In this document: piece after piece, positions 1-8,331 of the stretch
Layout of the letters: each line of letters opens with the position of its first letter
Numbering within the stretch: position 1 is the first letter of the stretch
NCBI RefSeq assembly: GCF_900114875.1
Contig: NZ_FPKW01000030.1
Span: forward strand, 1-32,570
Origin: Chryseobacterium limigenitum
GTDB lineage: Bacteria; Bacteroidota; Bacteroidia; Flavobacteriales; Weeksellaceae
DNA length: 32,570 nucleotides
Direction of reading: 5' to 3'
Position numbers and translations under genes: made by a program
The notes under the pieces: model-generated
What the model was told of the DNA's origin: nothing
Seen by the model: only the letters and a program-made list of their open reading frames with translations
Database searches by the model: none

Positions 1-960
1 AAAGATCATTTAGGAAATAATAGAGTAAGTTTCGGGAGAAACAGCGCAGGAGCTCTTGAAATTACAGATGCCAATGATTACTATCCTTTCGGGATGAATC
101 ATTTGAAATCTGGAAATGCTTATTTTGCACAGGGAAGTTATAAATCATATAAGTACCAAGGACAAGAGCTGCAAGAGACTGGTTTCTATAGCTTTAAGTG
201 GCGGAATTATATGCCAGATGTAGGAAGGTTCTTTAATATCGATCCTTTGGCTGAGAAATTCCCTTATAACAGTACTTATGCTTTTTCTGAAAACGCTGTT
301 ATATCATATCGAGAATTAGAAGGACTCGAAAAAGTTTTAGCCATATTTTTCACAGGAGGCTTTCGTGGAGAGGGCAAATCTACAACAGAAGTCAATAAGC
401 ATACTCAAACACCTTTGGCTCTTTATAATAAAGTTGCAGAAATGGGAAGAGCAAACGGCGTAGATGTAGCAGGTGGAGTTTATCAAACAACAAATGAAGG
501 ACTTGGAAGAAATGCAGCTGCAAATAATGCATCTGAATTTGTACAAAATAACTATCAAGAAGGCGATAAAGTAGTAGCATTCGGTTTTAGCCACGGAGGA
601 AATCAAGTTGTAGAGTTCAATGATAAACTGGCAGATATGGGAATCAAAACAGATGCATCCGTTATTGTAGATAGTTCAGGCGGAGGATTAGGAAATAGCA
701 TTGTGAAAACTACTGTCAATAATAGTGAATATGTAATGAATATTTTTCAACCTAATGCAAATGAAGGACAATCTCACGGAGAAAAGATGAAGCCTGGAGA
801 AGGGGTTGGAAGGATGGTTAATTTTAACGCTGATGTTCCTAACAAACCTTTAGAAGTAGAGCATAGCAACATTTTGAATAAGCAACAGCCTTTAATTTTG
901 AATATTTTCAATAAACAGGTAGAAGCTGCTGCAACTGAAAAAAACAAAAAAGGAAACTGA
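1..960 (+). CDS. Rhs-family protein, 3' part, with serine-hydrolase-like C-terminal toxin domain
   Basis: The frame is open from base 1, so the gene starts upstream of the window and 319 codons are seen. The first ~110 residues are the conserved Rhs core end (YYPFGM, then YKYQGQELQETG and DVGRFFNIDPLAEKFP). After the ELEGLE hinge the variable tip begins. It carries GFSHGG (Ser 197 counted from base 1), a following VDSSGGG (Asp 224) and VEHSN (His 288), in the order of a Ser-Asp-His alpha/beta-hydrolase triad. I infer a secreted lipase or esterase effector; the core is solid, the triad is by motif only. The stop is UGA at 958-960 and overlaps the next start (TGATG), so UGA is a true terminator here and the two genes are translationally coupled. 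Confidence 0.85.
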   Translation, partial: KDHLGNNRVSFGRNSAGALEITDANDYYPFGMNHLKSGNAYFAQGSYKSYKYQGQELQETGFYSFKWRNYMPDVGRFFNIDPLAEKFPYNSTYAFSENAVISYRELEGLEKVLAIFFTGGFRGEGKSTTEVNKHTQTPLALYNKVAEMGRANGVDVAGGVYQTTNEGLGRNAAANNASEFVQNNYQEGDKVVAFGFSHGGNQVVEFNDKLADMGIKTDASVIVDSSGGGLGNSIVKTTVNNSEYVMNIFQPNANEGQSHGEKMKPGEGVGRMVNFNADVPNKPLEVEHSNILNKQQPLILNIFNKQVEAAATEKNKKGN

Positions 961-1388
961 TGAAAAAGAAATTATTTAGAATATTAGGCGTTGCTTTGGT
1001 AATTCTGTTGTTGTTATTCGCATATAAAGCAGTAAGTGTTTTAGCTTGGACACAAAATGCAAATAAGAATTTTAAGAATCTGACTTTATTAGGACAATTG
1101 GTAGATGAAAATAATAAAAATGTAGAAATACAAGGTAAAATATTTTTAACTAAAACTGTAGGCTCTGATGATTCTGACCTTGACCCTATAGGAGAACAAC
1201 AAGTAGACATTCTTACAGTTAATAATAAGGGAGAAGTAAATACAGCCTTTTTACCACTACAAAGAATAGATATTGATAGTGTTGTTGTGTCAGGTTATCG
1301 TTTAAAAGAAGTAAAAAAAGAATCTTACCATATAGCAACCAAAGATTATGATACTATCCAAATGAAATTTGTTTTAACAAAACAATAG
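960..1388 (+). CDS. Candidate immunity protein of the upstream Rhs effector
   Basis: This 142-residue protein begins within the stop codon of the Rhs gene. An N-terminal KKK is followed by a strongly hydrophobic stretch (about residues 7-26), which I read as a signal anchor. The remaining ~110 residues are polar and beta-rich and would lie in the periplasm. I recognise no family. Position directly behind a toxin tip, coupling by overlap and predicted periplasmic location all fit an immunity protein against a toxin acting on the envelope, but this is inference from context. A strong terminator follows 11 bases after the stop. Confidence 0.75.
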   Translation: MKKKLFRILGVALVILLLLFAYKAVSVLAWTQNANKNFKNLTLLGQLVDENNKNVEIQGKIFLTKTVGSDDSDLDPIGEQQVDILTVNNKGEVNTAFLPLQRIDIDSVVVSGYRLKEVKKESYHIATKDYDTIQMKFVLTKQ

Positions 1389-1398
1389 AATTATTTGT

Positions 1399-1428
1399 AA
1401 AAACCACTGCAATCCGCAGTGGTTTTTT
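1399..1428 (+). terminator. Rho-independent terminator after Rhs/immunity pair
   Basis: The 7-bp stem CCACTGC (1404-1410) / GCAGTGG (1416-1422), with loop AATCC and flanking A/T pairs, is followed by a run of T. It ends the Rhs-immunity transcript. Confidence 0.85.
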
Positions 1429-1490
1429 AATACGATCGAAATACAAATTTGTGTTGTACGGATCATTTTAATGGAATAAAAAGAGTTGCT
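1404..1490 (+). repeat. Copy 1 of a ~90-bp diverged direct repeat (terminator plus tail)
   Basis: The hairpin and the following ~70 bases (GATCGAAATACAAAT, then GGATCATTTTAATGGAATAA) recur at 1950-2038 behind the next gene. The two copies clearly differ by substitutions and small indels. The repeats bracket gene 1580-1915, as if it had been inserted or duplicated together with one copy. Confidence 0.6.
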
Positions 1491-1554
1491 TTTGCCTAAA
1501 CTGCTATGTAATATATTAACTCTGATTATTGCTACGATAGAATCTCATTTTTAT

Positions 1555-1562
1555 TAACTTTG
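1555..1562 (+). promoter_or_regulatory. Bacteroidota -7 promoter element TAACTTTG
   Basis: TAACTTTG matches the TAnnTTTG -7 consensus of Bacteroidota and lies 17 bases before the ATG at 1580. I see no convincing -33 TTG. Confidence 0.5.
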
Positions 1563-1579
1563 TGTAAATCAATCGCATC

Positions 1580-1915
1580 ATGAATAAACCAACAGCAATT
1601 GAAAAATTAAAGGCTATGGCAAATGAGCCAAAAGACAGCCTTAAAAAATTCTTGGCAAAAGAGATATTAACTCACGATGAACCACTTGATTTTTTCTCTT
1701 TGGTGGAAAAATTCGGAATGGAAACCGTTTATCATTATGAAGATTTGGACGAGGAAGTAATGCGTGAATTTTACAACACGTACTCCGCAGAAATTATTCA
1801 GATTCAACAAGAAGACAATATTCAACATCAAACTGATACTGAACGTAGTTGGTATGCGTTAGAACGTACTGCTAAAAAAATCAATAAAGATTTGGATTTA
1901 GATCAGGAAAGATAA
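1580..1915 (+). CDS. Small acidic hypothetical protein
   Basis: The protein has 111 residues, is mostly helical and charged, and has no signal peptide or membrane segment. Its N-terminus (AIEKLKAMANEPKDSLKKFLAKEIL) resembles small proteins of Bacteroidota mobile elements grouped near DUF7222. That resemblance is from memory and weak. It has its own promoter (1555) and terminator (1950), so it is a self-contained cassette between the Rhs locus and the DUF262 pair. It could be an orphan immunity or regulatory protein; I assign no function. Confidence 0.65.
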   Translation: MNKPTAIEKLKAMANEPKDSLKKFLAKEILTHDEPLDFFSLVEKFGMETVYHYEDLDEEVMREFYNTYSAEIIQIQQEDNIQHQTDTERSWYALERTAKKINKDLDLDQER

Positions 1916-1944
1916 TAACAGGATCAACAATTTTTACTATTTGA

Positions 1945-1975
1945 GAAAGCCACTGCGGATTGCAGTGGTTTTTAA
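1945..1975 (+). terminator. Terminator with inverted loop relative to 1399-1428
   Basis: Stem CCACTGC (1950-1956) / GCAGTGG (1962-1968) with loop GGATT, followed by T residues. The 19-base hairpin is the exact reverse complement of the one at 1404-1422, although the flanks are in direct orientation. Confidence 0.8.
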
Positions 1976-2038
1976 TATGACCGAAATATAAATCTTTATA
2001 CCTTGTTTTATGGATCATTTAACGGAATAAAAAGGGTC
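1950..2038 (+). repeat. Copy 2 of the ~90-bp diverged direct repeat
   Basis: Same element as 1404-1490: hairpin, GACCGAAATATAAAT, then GGATCATTTAACGGAATAA. It precedes the DUF262 genes and contains no gene. Confidence 0.6.
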
Positions 2039-2054
2039 TGAGAATAAGAAGTGT

Positions 2055-2062
2055 TATTTTTG
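2055..2062 (+). promoter_or_regulatory. -7 promoter element TATTTTTG for the DUF262 pair
   Basis: TATTTTTG fits TAnnTTTG and lies 54 bases upstream of the first DUF262 start codon. Confidence 0.4.
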
Positions 2063-2116
2063 TAAAAAAAAGAATTTAGCGAAAACCAAACCAACAATAG
2101 ATGATAACAATACATA

Positions 2117-3532
2117 ATGGCACAAAATGAACCTAAAATAATCAAAGTAAGAGATTTGCTTACAAACGATAGCTTACAAATACCAAGTTATCAACGACCA
2201 TACAAATGGACGACAAAAAATGTAAACCAACTTATTGATGATATTCTAATACATAAGGACAAATCGGAATATCGTTTGGGAACTCTTGTAGTTCATAATC
2301 ATTTTAAGGACAAAGACAATAAAGAAATATCAGAAGAAGAATATCAAAAAGACAAACAAAACAATACAATTATTTCGGACATTGTTGATGGACAACAACG
2401 AACTATTACATTGACCTTAATTGCTTATGCAATAACTCAAAAACAAGACAAGACGACAGAGGAAGAGAAAGCATTAAAAAGTTTTGACCCTAAACTTCTG
2501 AATTTATCTTTTGCAAATGACATTTCAAAAGCTAATATCCAAAACAACTATAAACAGATTGAAAGAAGAATTGCTGATTTTGACGAAAAATTAATATGGT
2601 TTTTCTTGGAGAAATGCACTTTGGTACAAGTAGTTTTGAATGATATTTCAGAAGCTTTTCAGTTTTTTGATTCCCAAAATTCAAGGGGTAAAGACCTTGA
2701 ACCACACGATTTGTTAAAAGCATTTCACTTGCGAGAGATGAATAATTTTTCAACGGAAGAAGAACGCAAAAAGACTGTTGAAAAGTGGGAAAGTTTAGAC
2801 ACAGCAAAACTTTCAAAATTATTTTCGCAGTATTTATTCAGAATTAGAAATTGGAGCAAAGGACATTCAGCACGATATTTTTCAAAAAATGAAGTTGATG
2901 TTTTCAAAGGTGTAAGTCCCGATATTGAAGAAAATTATCCTTTTGCTGCAATGCTTCGCATTGCACATTTTTATGTTGAAGAATACAACAGCTCATTTCA
3001 CAGAAATATAGACAAACGAGAAATGACTTTTCCTTTTCAAATAGATGAAACTATTATAAACGGAAAACGATTTTTTGAAATGATAGAACATTATCAAATA
3101 ATGATTGATAATGTGAAGTCAAAAGAAATGAGTGAAAGATACCCTATTTTAAAAACAATCAAAACGTATGAAGGTAGTTTTCGCACAGGCGACAAATATA
3201 TTCGCAACTTGTTTTATTGTGGTTTAATTTATTACATAGACAAATTCGGGGATAAAGATTTATCAAAAGCCATTGATAAAATTTTTGTATGGGCATATAC
3301 ATTGCGTCTGAAGTTACAAGCAGTTGGACTTGATTCGGTTGATAATTTTGCTCTCAATCGAGGAGATCATTCTCAAATACAGCTATTTAAAAAAATTAAG
3401 GAAACAATTAAACCTAACGATATACTAAACTTGAGACTTGATACGCTAACTGAAATAAAATTCCCTGCAAGTAAAAACGATAAAGTAAAACAAATTGTTG
3501 AACACTTCAAGACCTTAAAATATTATGAATGA
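2117..3532 (+). CDS. DUF262 (GmrSD N-domain-like) protein, partner A
   Basis: The protein has 471 residues. DUF262 hallmarks are IPSYQRPYKW (about residues 22-31), DIVDGQQRTITL (about 90-101; DGQQR is the ParB/sulfiredoxin-like nucleotide-binding motif) and the FFDSQNSRGKDLEPHDLLKA segment (about 182-201). The second half is helical and lacks the DUF1524 nuclease motif. In GmrSD-type type IV restriction systems DUF262 uses NTP to control cleavage of modified phage DNA. Here the nuclease end is only on the next gene, whose start overlaps this stop by 8 bases (ATGAATGA), so the pair is likely one complex. The stop is UGA, so this locus uses the standard code. Confidence 0.85.
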   Translation: MAQNEPKIIKVRDLLTNDSLQIPSYQRPYKWTTKNVNQLIDDILIHKDKSEYRLGTLVVHNHFKDKDNKEISEEEYQKDKQNNTIISDIVDGQQRTITLTLIAYAITQKQDKTTEEEKALKSFDPKLLNLSFANDISKANIQNNYKQIERRIADFDEKLIWFFLEKCTLVQVVLNDISEAFQFFDSQNSRGKDLEPHDLLKAFHLREMNNFSTEEERKKTVEKWESLDTAKLSKLFSQYLFRIRNWSKGHSARYFSKNEVDVFKGVSPDIEENYPFAAMLRIAHFYVEEYNSSFHRNIDKREMTFPFQIDETIINGKRFFEMIEHYQIMIDNVKSKEMSERYPILKTIKTYEGSFRTGDKYIRNLFYCGLIYYIDKFGDKDLSKAIDKIFVWAYTLRLKLQAVGLDSVDNFALNRGDHSQIQLFKKIKETIKPNDILNLRLDTLTEIKFPASKNDKVKQIVEHFKTLKYYE

Positions 3533-5492
3533 TAAACAACCGAAATATTACAGCATTAAAGCATTGTTCGGTTCAGACGATTATGTAATTCCAATCTATC
3601 AAAGAAATTACGAATGGGGCGAACCTCAAATAACTCAACTCATTCAGGACATCGTAGATTATATTCTTAAAAGCAAAAAATCAGAGGAAGAGCCTAAATA
3701 TTACATTGGTTCTTTGATTGCTTACGAAAGAAAATTAGAAGGAAACGTAACCTATGAAACTATAGATGGACAACAACGCTTAACAACTTTGACCATATTG
3801 TTGAATGTTATTAAAAACGAATATTTAAAGATTGATTGGTATAAAAAACTCAATTTATCTTTTGATAGCCGAAAAGTTGCTTCTAACACACTTTCGTACC
3901 TTTTTAAAGGAGAAAGTTTAGACAATAAAGAATGTAATGTTGCTATTCAGCAAGGTTATTATAATGCAAAAAAATCATTGGCTAAAATTTTGGCTGACAA
4001 CAGTTTGACTATTGAGGATTTTTGCAACTATTTCTTTGAAAAGGTTACAATCTTACGTGTTTTAGTTCCAGAAGACACAGACTTGAATCACTATTTTGAA
4101 ATAATGAATAGTCGTGGCGAGCAATTAGAAAAACACGAAATTTTAAAAGCAAAAATGCTTGAAATTTTGGAAGATGATAATTTAAAATATGTTTTCAATT
4201 TGATTTGGGAAGCAACTTCAAATATGGAAAAATATGTTCAATACGGTTTTTCAGTTGCACAAAGAGATGAGCTATTTGGCAAAAATGATTGGAACAATTT
4301 AGTTGGAAAAGATGTTGTTTATCAGAAATTACAAATTCCGACAGCAAATCAAAATACGGAAGAAACTTTGACAATTAGCCAGCTTCTTGTCAAAACAGCA
4401 AAACCAATTATTGACAATTCAAGCACTACGGACGAAAGCCCCGATAGATTTAATACAATTATCAATTTTGCAAACTTCCTACTTCACATTTTAAGAATAC
4501 AAACGAAATCCGATCTTCCATTAGACGACAAACGACTATTAGAATTGTTTGAGCCGTTTTTAAAGAATGATGATAAAAAAGAATTTGTAAAAGAATTTGG
4601 TTACAATTTGTTAAAAGGTAAGTTTTATTTTGACAAGTATGTTATAAAGAGAGAGTTTGCGAAAGGTTCTGACCATTGGAGTTTGAAACGATTGAAATGG
4701 TATGACGGAAACAAAGTAAGTTATGTAAATACTTTTGACGCAGAAAATGCAGAGACTAATGACGGTGTAAACAGAGAAATTTTGATGTTGCTTTCAATGT
4801 TTCACGTTTCAAATCCTACTTTGGTTTACAAACATTGGTTAAATGCTTCGTTGAAGTTCGTTATGGAATATTCGGGAACGAATTTGGCAAACGATTACAA
4901 AATATATCTTGAAAATGTTGCAAAAGCATTCTTAAACGACAGATATTTAGCAAAGAACCAAAAAGACTTTTTTGAAATAATCTATACCAATGAAGGGAAA
5001 CAGAAAAATTATGTAACAGATATTGACATAAACAAACTTAATCAAGGGACAGCCGTAGAAAATTTTATTTTCAACTATCTGGATTATTTGTTGTGGCAAG
5101 ATTACAGAGCTGATAAAAACTATTTCAAAATTAACAACGAACACCAAGTATTTTCTGATAATCGTGTAAAAGATTTTGAATACACATTTAGAAGTTCGGT
5201 TGAGCATTATTATCCTCAACATCCAATTGACGAAAACTTAATTTTGCAAGGACAAGATGCTGAATGGTTAGACAATTTTGGAAATCTATGTCTTATTAGT
5301 GGTAGTAAAAATTCTCGTTTGAGTAATTTTATGCCAACAGCAAAGAAAGATTATTATACAGGAAGTTCAACAATCGACAGCATAAAACAACGTATTATGA
5401 TGGAATATGAGCATTGGGAAACAAACGGGACAAACAATCATAATGAAATAAAAGAACACAGTGAAAAAATGATCGAAATGCTAACAAGATAA
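3525..5492 (+). CDS. DUF262-DUF1524 (GmrSD-like) protein, partner B
   Basis: The protein has 655 residues. The N-terminal DUF262 domain has IPIYQRNYEW (about 22-31), TIDGQQRLTTLTIL (about 84-97) and FEIMNSRGEQLEKHEILKAK (about 189-208). The C-terminal part (about 560-630) carries VEHYYPQHP and then FGNLCLISGSKNSRLSNF with a following K, the His-Me/HNH pattern of DUF1524, so it should supply nuclease activity. A long helical region lies between. Together with the overlapping DUF262 gene it forms a probable two-gene anti-phage restriction system of the GmrSD superfamily. The two proteins are too different in length to be a simple duplication. Confidence 0.85.
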   Translation: MNDKQPKYYSIKALFGSDDYVIPIYQRNYEWGEPQITQLIQDIVDYILKSKKSEEEPKYYIGSLIAYERKLEGNVTYETIDGQQRLTTLTILLNVIKNEYLKIDWYKKLNLSFDSRKVASNTLSYLFKGESLDNKECNVAIQQGYYNAKKSLAKILADNSLTIEDFCNYFFEKVTILRVLVPEDTDLNHYFEIMNSRGEQLEKHEILKAKMLEILEDDNLKYVFNLIWEATSNMEKYVQYGFSVAQRDELFGKNDWNNLVGKDVVYQKLQIPTANQNTEETLTISQLLVKTAKPIIDNSSTTDESPDRFNTIINFANFLLHILRIQTKSDLPLDDKRLLELFEPFLKNDDKKEFVKEFGYNLLKGKFYFDKYVIKREFAKGSDHWSLKRLKWYDGNKVSYVNTFDAENAETNDGVNREILMLLSMFHVSNPTLVYKHWLNASLKFVMEYSGTNLANDYKIYLENVAKAFLNDRYLAKNQKDFFEIIYTNEGKQKNYVTDIDINKLNQGTAVENFIFNYLDYLLWQDYRADKNYFKINNEHQVFSDNRVKDFEYTFRSSVEHYYPQHPIDENLILQGQDAEWLDNFGNLCLISGSKNSRLSNFMPTAKKDYYTGSSTIDSIKQRIMMEYEHWETNGTNNHNEIKEHSEKMIEMLTR

Positions 5493-5537
5493 AAAGTGCC
5501 AGCCATTAATTGTAATAGCCACGATTTGATATGACAA

Positions 5538-5640
5538 TTTGGGGTTCAAAGGGGTTTCCCCTTGCAAGTAGTAAACTACAACGGTTACGGGGTAGTTTGC
5601 TAACTTGCAATACCCATACTGCACCATTTTGAGTTCCCCG
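5538..5640. repeat. Nested inverted repeats, candidate oriT, att or structured RNA
   Basis: A ~19-bp imperfect inverted repeat (TTGCAAGTAGTAAACTAC at 5562-5579 and GTAGTTTGCTAACTTGCAA at 5592-5610) flanks a 12-base loop. It is preceded by a GGGG-TTT-CCCC hairpin (5551-5561) and bracketed by partly matching arms (GGGGTTCAAA near 5541 and GAGTTCCCC near 5631). No open frame runs through it. The layout suits an oriT or recombination site, but no relaxase is adjacent. Confidence 0.45.
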
Positions 5641-5935
5641 ATTTAGTCACTATTTCCATTAATTATCTACGAACTTTTATAAGATTTTCTGTTTAATTTT
5701 TTTCCTACCTCCGACTATTTTTTGATAGAATTATCAAGGCATTTATTTTGGCTTATTTTCCTTTTTAGACTTGTCCCCATTTTGAAAATAAAGAAAAATA
5801 ATCCTTGCGATTTTCAAAAAAATAAAGTTTTCGGTTACAGGATTAAACATTTCCTTTTTTAAGTTTTGTTAGATTTTACTTCCAAAGAATAGAGACTTTC
5901 CGATTTGAACTTTAAAATAGTTGCAGTTTGTTATT

Positions 5936-6055
5936 TTATATCTCCCATTTTAACCCATATATTTTACTGACTCTGTATACCGCATTTATATATTTGCTTT
6001 GTAAGTTGAGTATTGTCATTAATAACTCCCAAAGGCAAGTCAAAAATTTAATCAT
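5936..6055 (-). pseudogene. Possible relic of a second recombinase C-terminal tail
   Basis: A 39-codon frame (ATG at 6055, TAA at 5936) contains ILNLQSKYINAV near its end. The recoded recombinase ends with ILIMQSKYINAI at the same approach to its stop. The DNA is similar too: 28 of 33 bases match between 5981-6013 and 6243-6275. I infer either the tail of an older related recombinase or a duplicated end formed at integration. Chance is not excluded because the match is short. Confidence 0.3.
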
Positions 6056-6087
6056 AAGAAAAACCTACTCAGAAAACCTGAGTAGGT
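6056..6087 (-). terminator. Terminator of the minus-strand recoded operon
   Basis: Read on the minus strand, ACCTACTCAG / CTGAGTAGGT forms a perfect 10-bp stem (6063-6072 with 6078-6087) with a 5-base loop, followed directly by TTTTTC. It lies ~120 bases after the recombinase stop. Confidence 0.8.
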
Positions 6088-6209
6088 AGCGTCAAAAAAT
6101 GAAAAACTATCACGAGTGCATGGTATATATCCCATGTATCATAATACTCCTTTCATGTTTTTATTATATATAAATATTGATAAAATGCAAGAGATTTTTT
6201 CAAAATGAT

Positions 6210-7979
6210 TTATTCTTTGTATTTCATTAATAAGTAGTTTATTGCATTAATATATTTGCTTTGCATGATGAGTATATTTATGAAGATTTCAATTTCTTCT
6301 TCCGAGAAAAATTGGTGTGATAGTGTACCCCCTCATGCCATAAATAGGAACTTATCACCTCACTTTAGTGAGAAAACATAATGCAGACCCGTGGTTTCGT
6401 TGGTTCGAAGTCATTGGTTTTTTTTATAATACAGAATTCCGCCAAACCGAACCATAAACAGTAACTGCCTTATCTCGTAATTGCTTTTTTTCCACATTCC
6501 CACAGGATCGGTAAATAGATATTCCGTTTGGGATAATATGGATTCCAAATTTTGTTTGTCATTTTTTTCATGGTTCATCTTTTTCTCTATATCCTCTTTC
6601 AAGGTTTCAAGAGTAGCCCATTCTATTTCGAGTTTCTTAATGAGATTCTCATTAGAAACGGATAGAATCTTATGTTCAATTTTATCCATTTTGGCTTTGA
6701 TAGATAAGAGTTGTCACTGCATCTGCGGAATGTTGTTGGCTTCTCTTTTTTCCTTTTCAGCCCGTTCTTTTAAGATATATGATTTGAATGTATCAAATAC
6801 TTCTTTGGGCAGTTTCATTTTTTCAATAAACTGCTCGAATTCACTTTCCATTACTTCTTTACGGATGTTGATCCTGCCCTCACAATATCCATTTCCACAG
6901 GTATAGTAGTAATACACTCCACCGTTTCCTCTACTGGCATAACATCCGACTTTCCTTCTGCAACCTTCACAGGTAATCATACCTTTGAGCGGATGAAGTT
7001 CTAAATTTTTATCTAAATTGGGAGAATTGGCTCTTGTTTTTTTACGGGTTTCCTTTTCCATAATCTTTTCTACAGTATCCAATGAAATCAATGCCTGCTG
7101 ATTTCATAGAATAGGTGTATCAATACCTCGTTCAGGATAATAAATAAATCCGGCATAAAAATATAATTTGTAGTCCCTGAATATCTTTTCTATATAGGAT
7201 ATATAGAAATTACCTCTACTGTGGTTGGTCTGAAGTCACTTTTCCACCCGAAATTTATACAGTTGCGATTTGCTGAATAACGGATTGTGGGCATAGAGTT
7301 CCAGTCCTTCTTTTATGATGGGTCACTTTACGGTATCTATATCATCATCATATTTTCAATCCCCCGACCTGTTTCTGATATATCCTAATGGCGGGTAGGT
7401 AAAAGGTCGCCTTCCTTTTTTCAAACTATTAAGTCTACCGTTCATGGTTCTTCTCAATATTTTTCTACGCTCCAGTCAGGCAATGGCATACTGAATCGTC
7501 TGAAGGAATTTTCCTTCATCGGTTTCGGTATCTCTTTTGTTGTTCACCGTGATAATTTTCACTCAAAGACTTTCAATACTCTGTTCCAATGTAAAGGCTT
7601 CCGCAATATCATCCGGTCTTGCAATACGATCGGCATCCGTCACTACAAAATAATGGATTTTGGTGAATTTTTTGTTTTCTTTTTCCAAAAACCTGATGGT
7701 TTCGTTCATGGCTTTACGATCCATGAGTTTACCACTTACTCATTCTTCTCTGAAAACCTTTACGACCTCAATTTCGAGTCACGGCTGTTTTTCGCATCGT
7801 TCCCTACAGGCTGTTTCCTGTGATTCTAACCCGTTTCAGTGAGTAACCTGTCCTTCGCTGGATACTCTTACATAAATAACAGCATTGAGTCTGTTGGTTC
7901 AAAATCTTTCCTGGTCAGTCTTTGGCTTTACAAAATAGCCTAAGTGATTGGTTCTTTTTGCTTTTTTTGTTTTGGTCAT
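6210..7979 (-). CDS. Large serine recombinase, readable only with UGA = glycine
   Basis: From ATG at 7979 to TAA at 6210 there is one frame of 589 codons, interrupted only by 14 TGA codons and by no TAA or TAG. The resolvase domain has YVRVSSEGQ (nucleophile Ser 40), then EEGVSGK with UGA as Gly 80 (7740-7742), and SLGVKIITV with UGA as its Gly. The recombinase domain follows (RRPFTYPPLGY), then a zinc ribbon with Cys 337, 340, 361 and 366, a coiled coil (about 420-500) and a short C-terminal domain. Glycine is coded 29 times by GGN and 14 times by UGA. Tryptophan is UGG (EWATL, GMWKK). With the standard code translation stops after residue 26. Arg replaces an expected Gly in KKGRRP and CEGCRRK, possibly early decay. 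Family is certain; host decoding is inference. Confidence 0.9.
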
Positions 7980-8063
7980 CTGCTGAAAGTCTAATAAAAT
8001 AAAGTGGTTCGGAAGAATTGTACCTATTTTTTATTGCAGAATCAACAGTAAAAAGAGAGGAAT

Positions 8064-8216
8064 TTATTCACTCTCTTTCTCAAAATCTCTGATGACTAAT
8101 TTAGCCATCAATTTAAAAGAATAAATCATCAGCTTTACTGTTTCATCAGGAATGATGTTATCAAACTTTTCTCCAAGGATTTGTCTTACTTCTTGAATTT
8201 CTTCATTCATATCCAT
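8064..8216 (-). CDS. Small helical protein in the recoded operon
   Basis: The 50-residue frame (start MDMNEEIQEVRQILG, ATG at 8216, TAA at 8064) lies between the replication-relaxation-like gene and the recombinase, 84 bases before the latter. It is helical and charged, ends in DFEKESE, and has one glycine (GGA) and no UGA, so it reads the same in both codes. There is no known family. Position, orientation and spacing support a real gene, perhaps an accessory factor for excision or copy control; that role is a guess. Confidence 0.55.
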   Translation of the reverse strand: MDMNEEIQEVRQILGEKFDNIIPDETVKLMIYSFKLMAKLVIRDFEKESE

Positions 8217-8331
8217 TTTATTTTTGTTTTAGAGGATAAATGTTGTTTGATTACATCGAATAATTAGACCAGTATTTCTGTTTCCGTCTTTACCTATCGC
8301 CTTTCTAATAAAGGAAGACTTAATATAGAGT

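Larger units (their letters stand above)
5493..6209. other. Intergenic region between DUF262 pair and recoded recombinase
   Basis: This AT-rich stretch holds the nested inverted repeat at 5538-5640, a short minus-strand frame resembling the recombinase tail (5936-6055) and a minus-strand terminator (6056-6087). A small inverted repeat, CATGG/CCATG, lies at 6119-6136. From 5641 to 5930 I see nothing codable in standard code or with UGA as glycine. The left edge of the UGA-glycine segment should lie here. Confidence 0.6.

Noticed and set aside
6481..6906. Plus-strand open frame of 141 codons inside the recombinase region
   Set aside because: It is F/S-rich, lies antisense to the zinc-ribbon and coiled-coil part of the recoded recombinase, and has no family resemblance.
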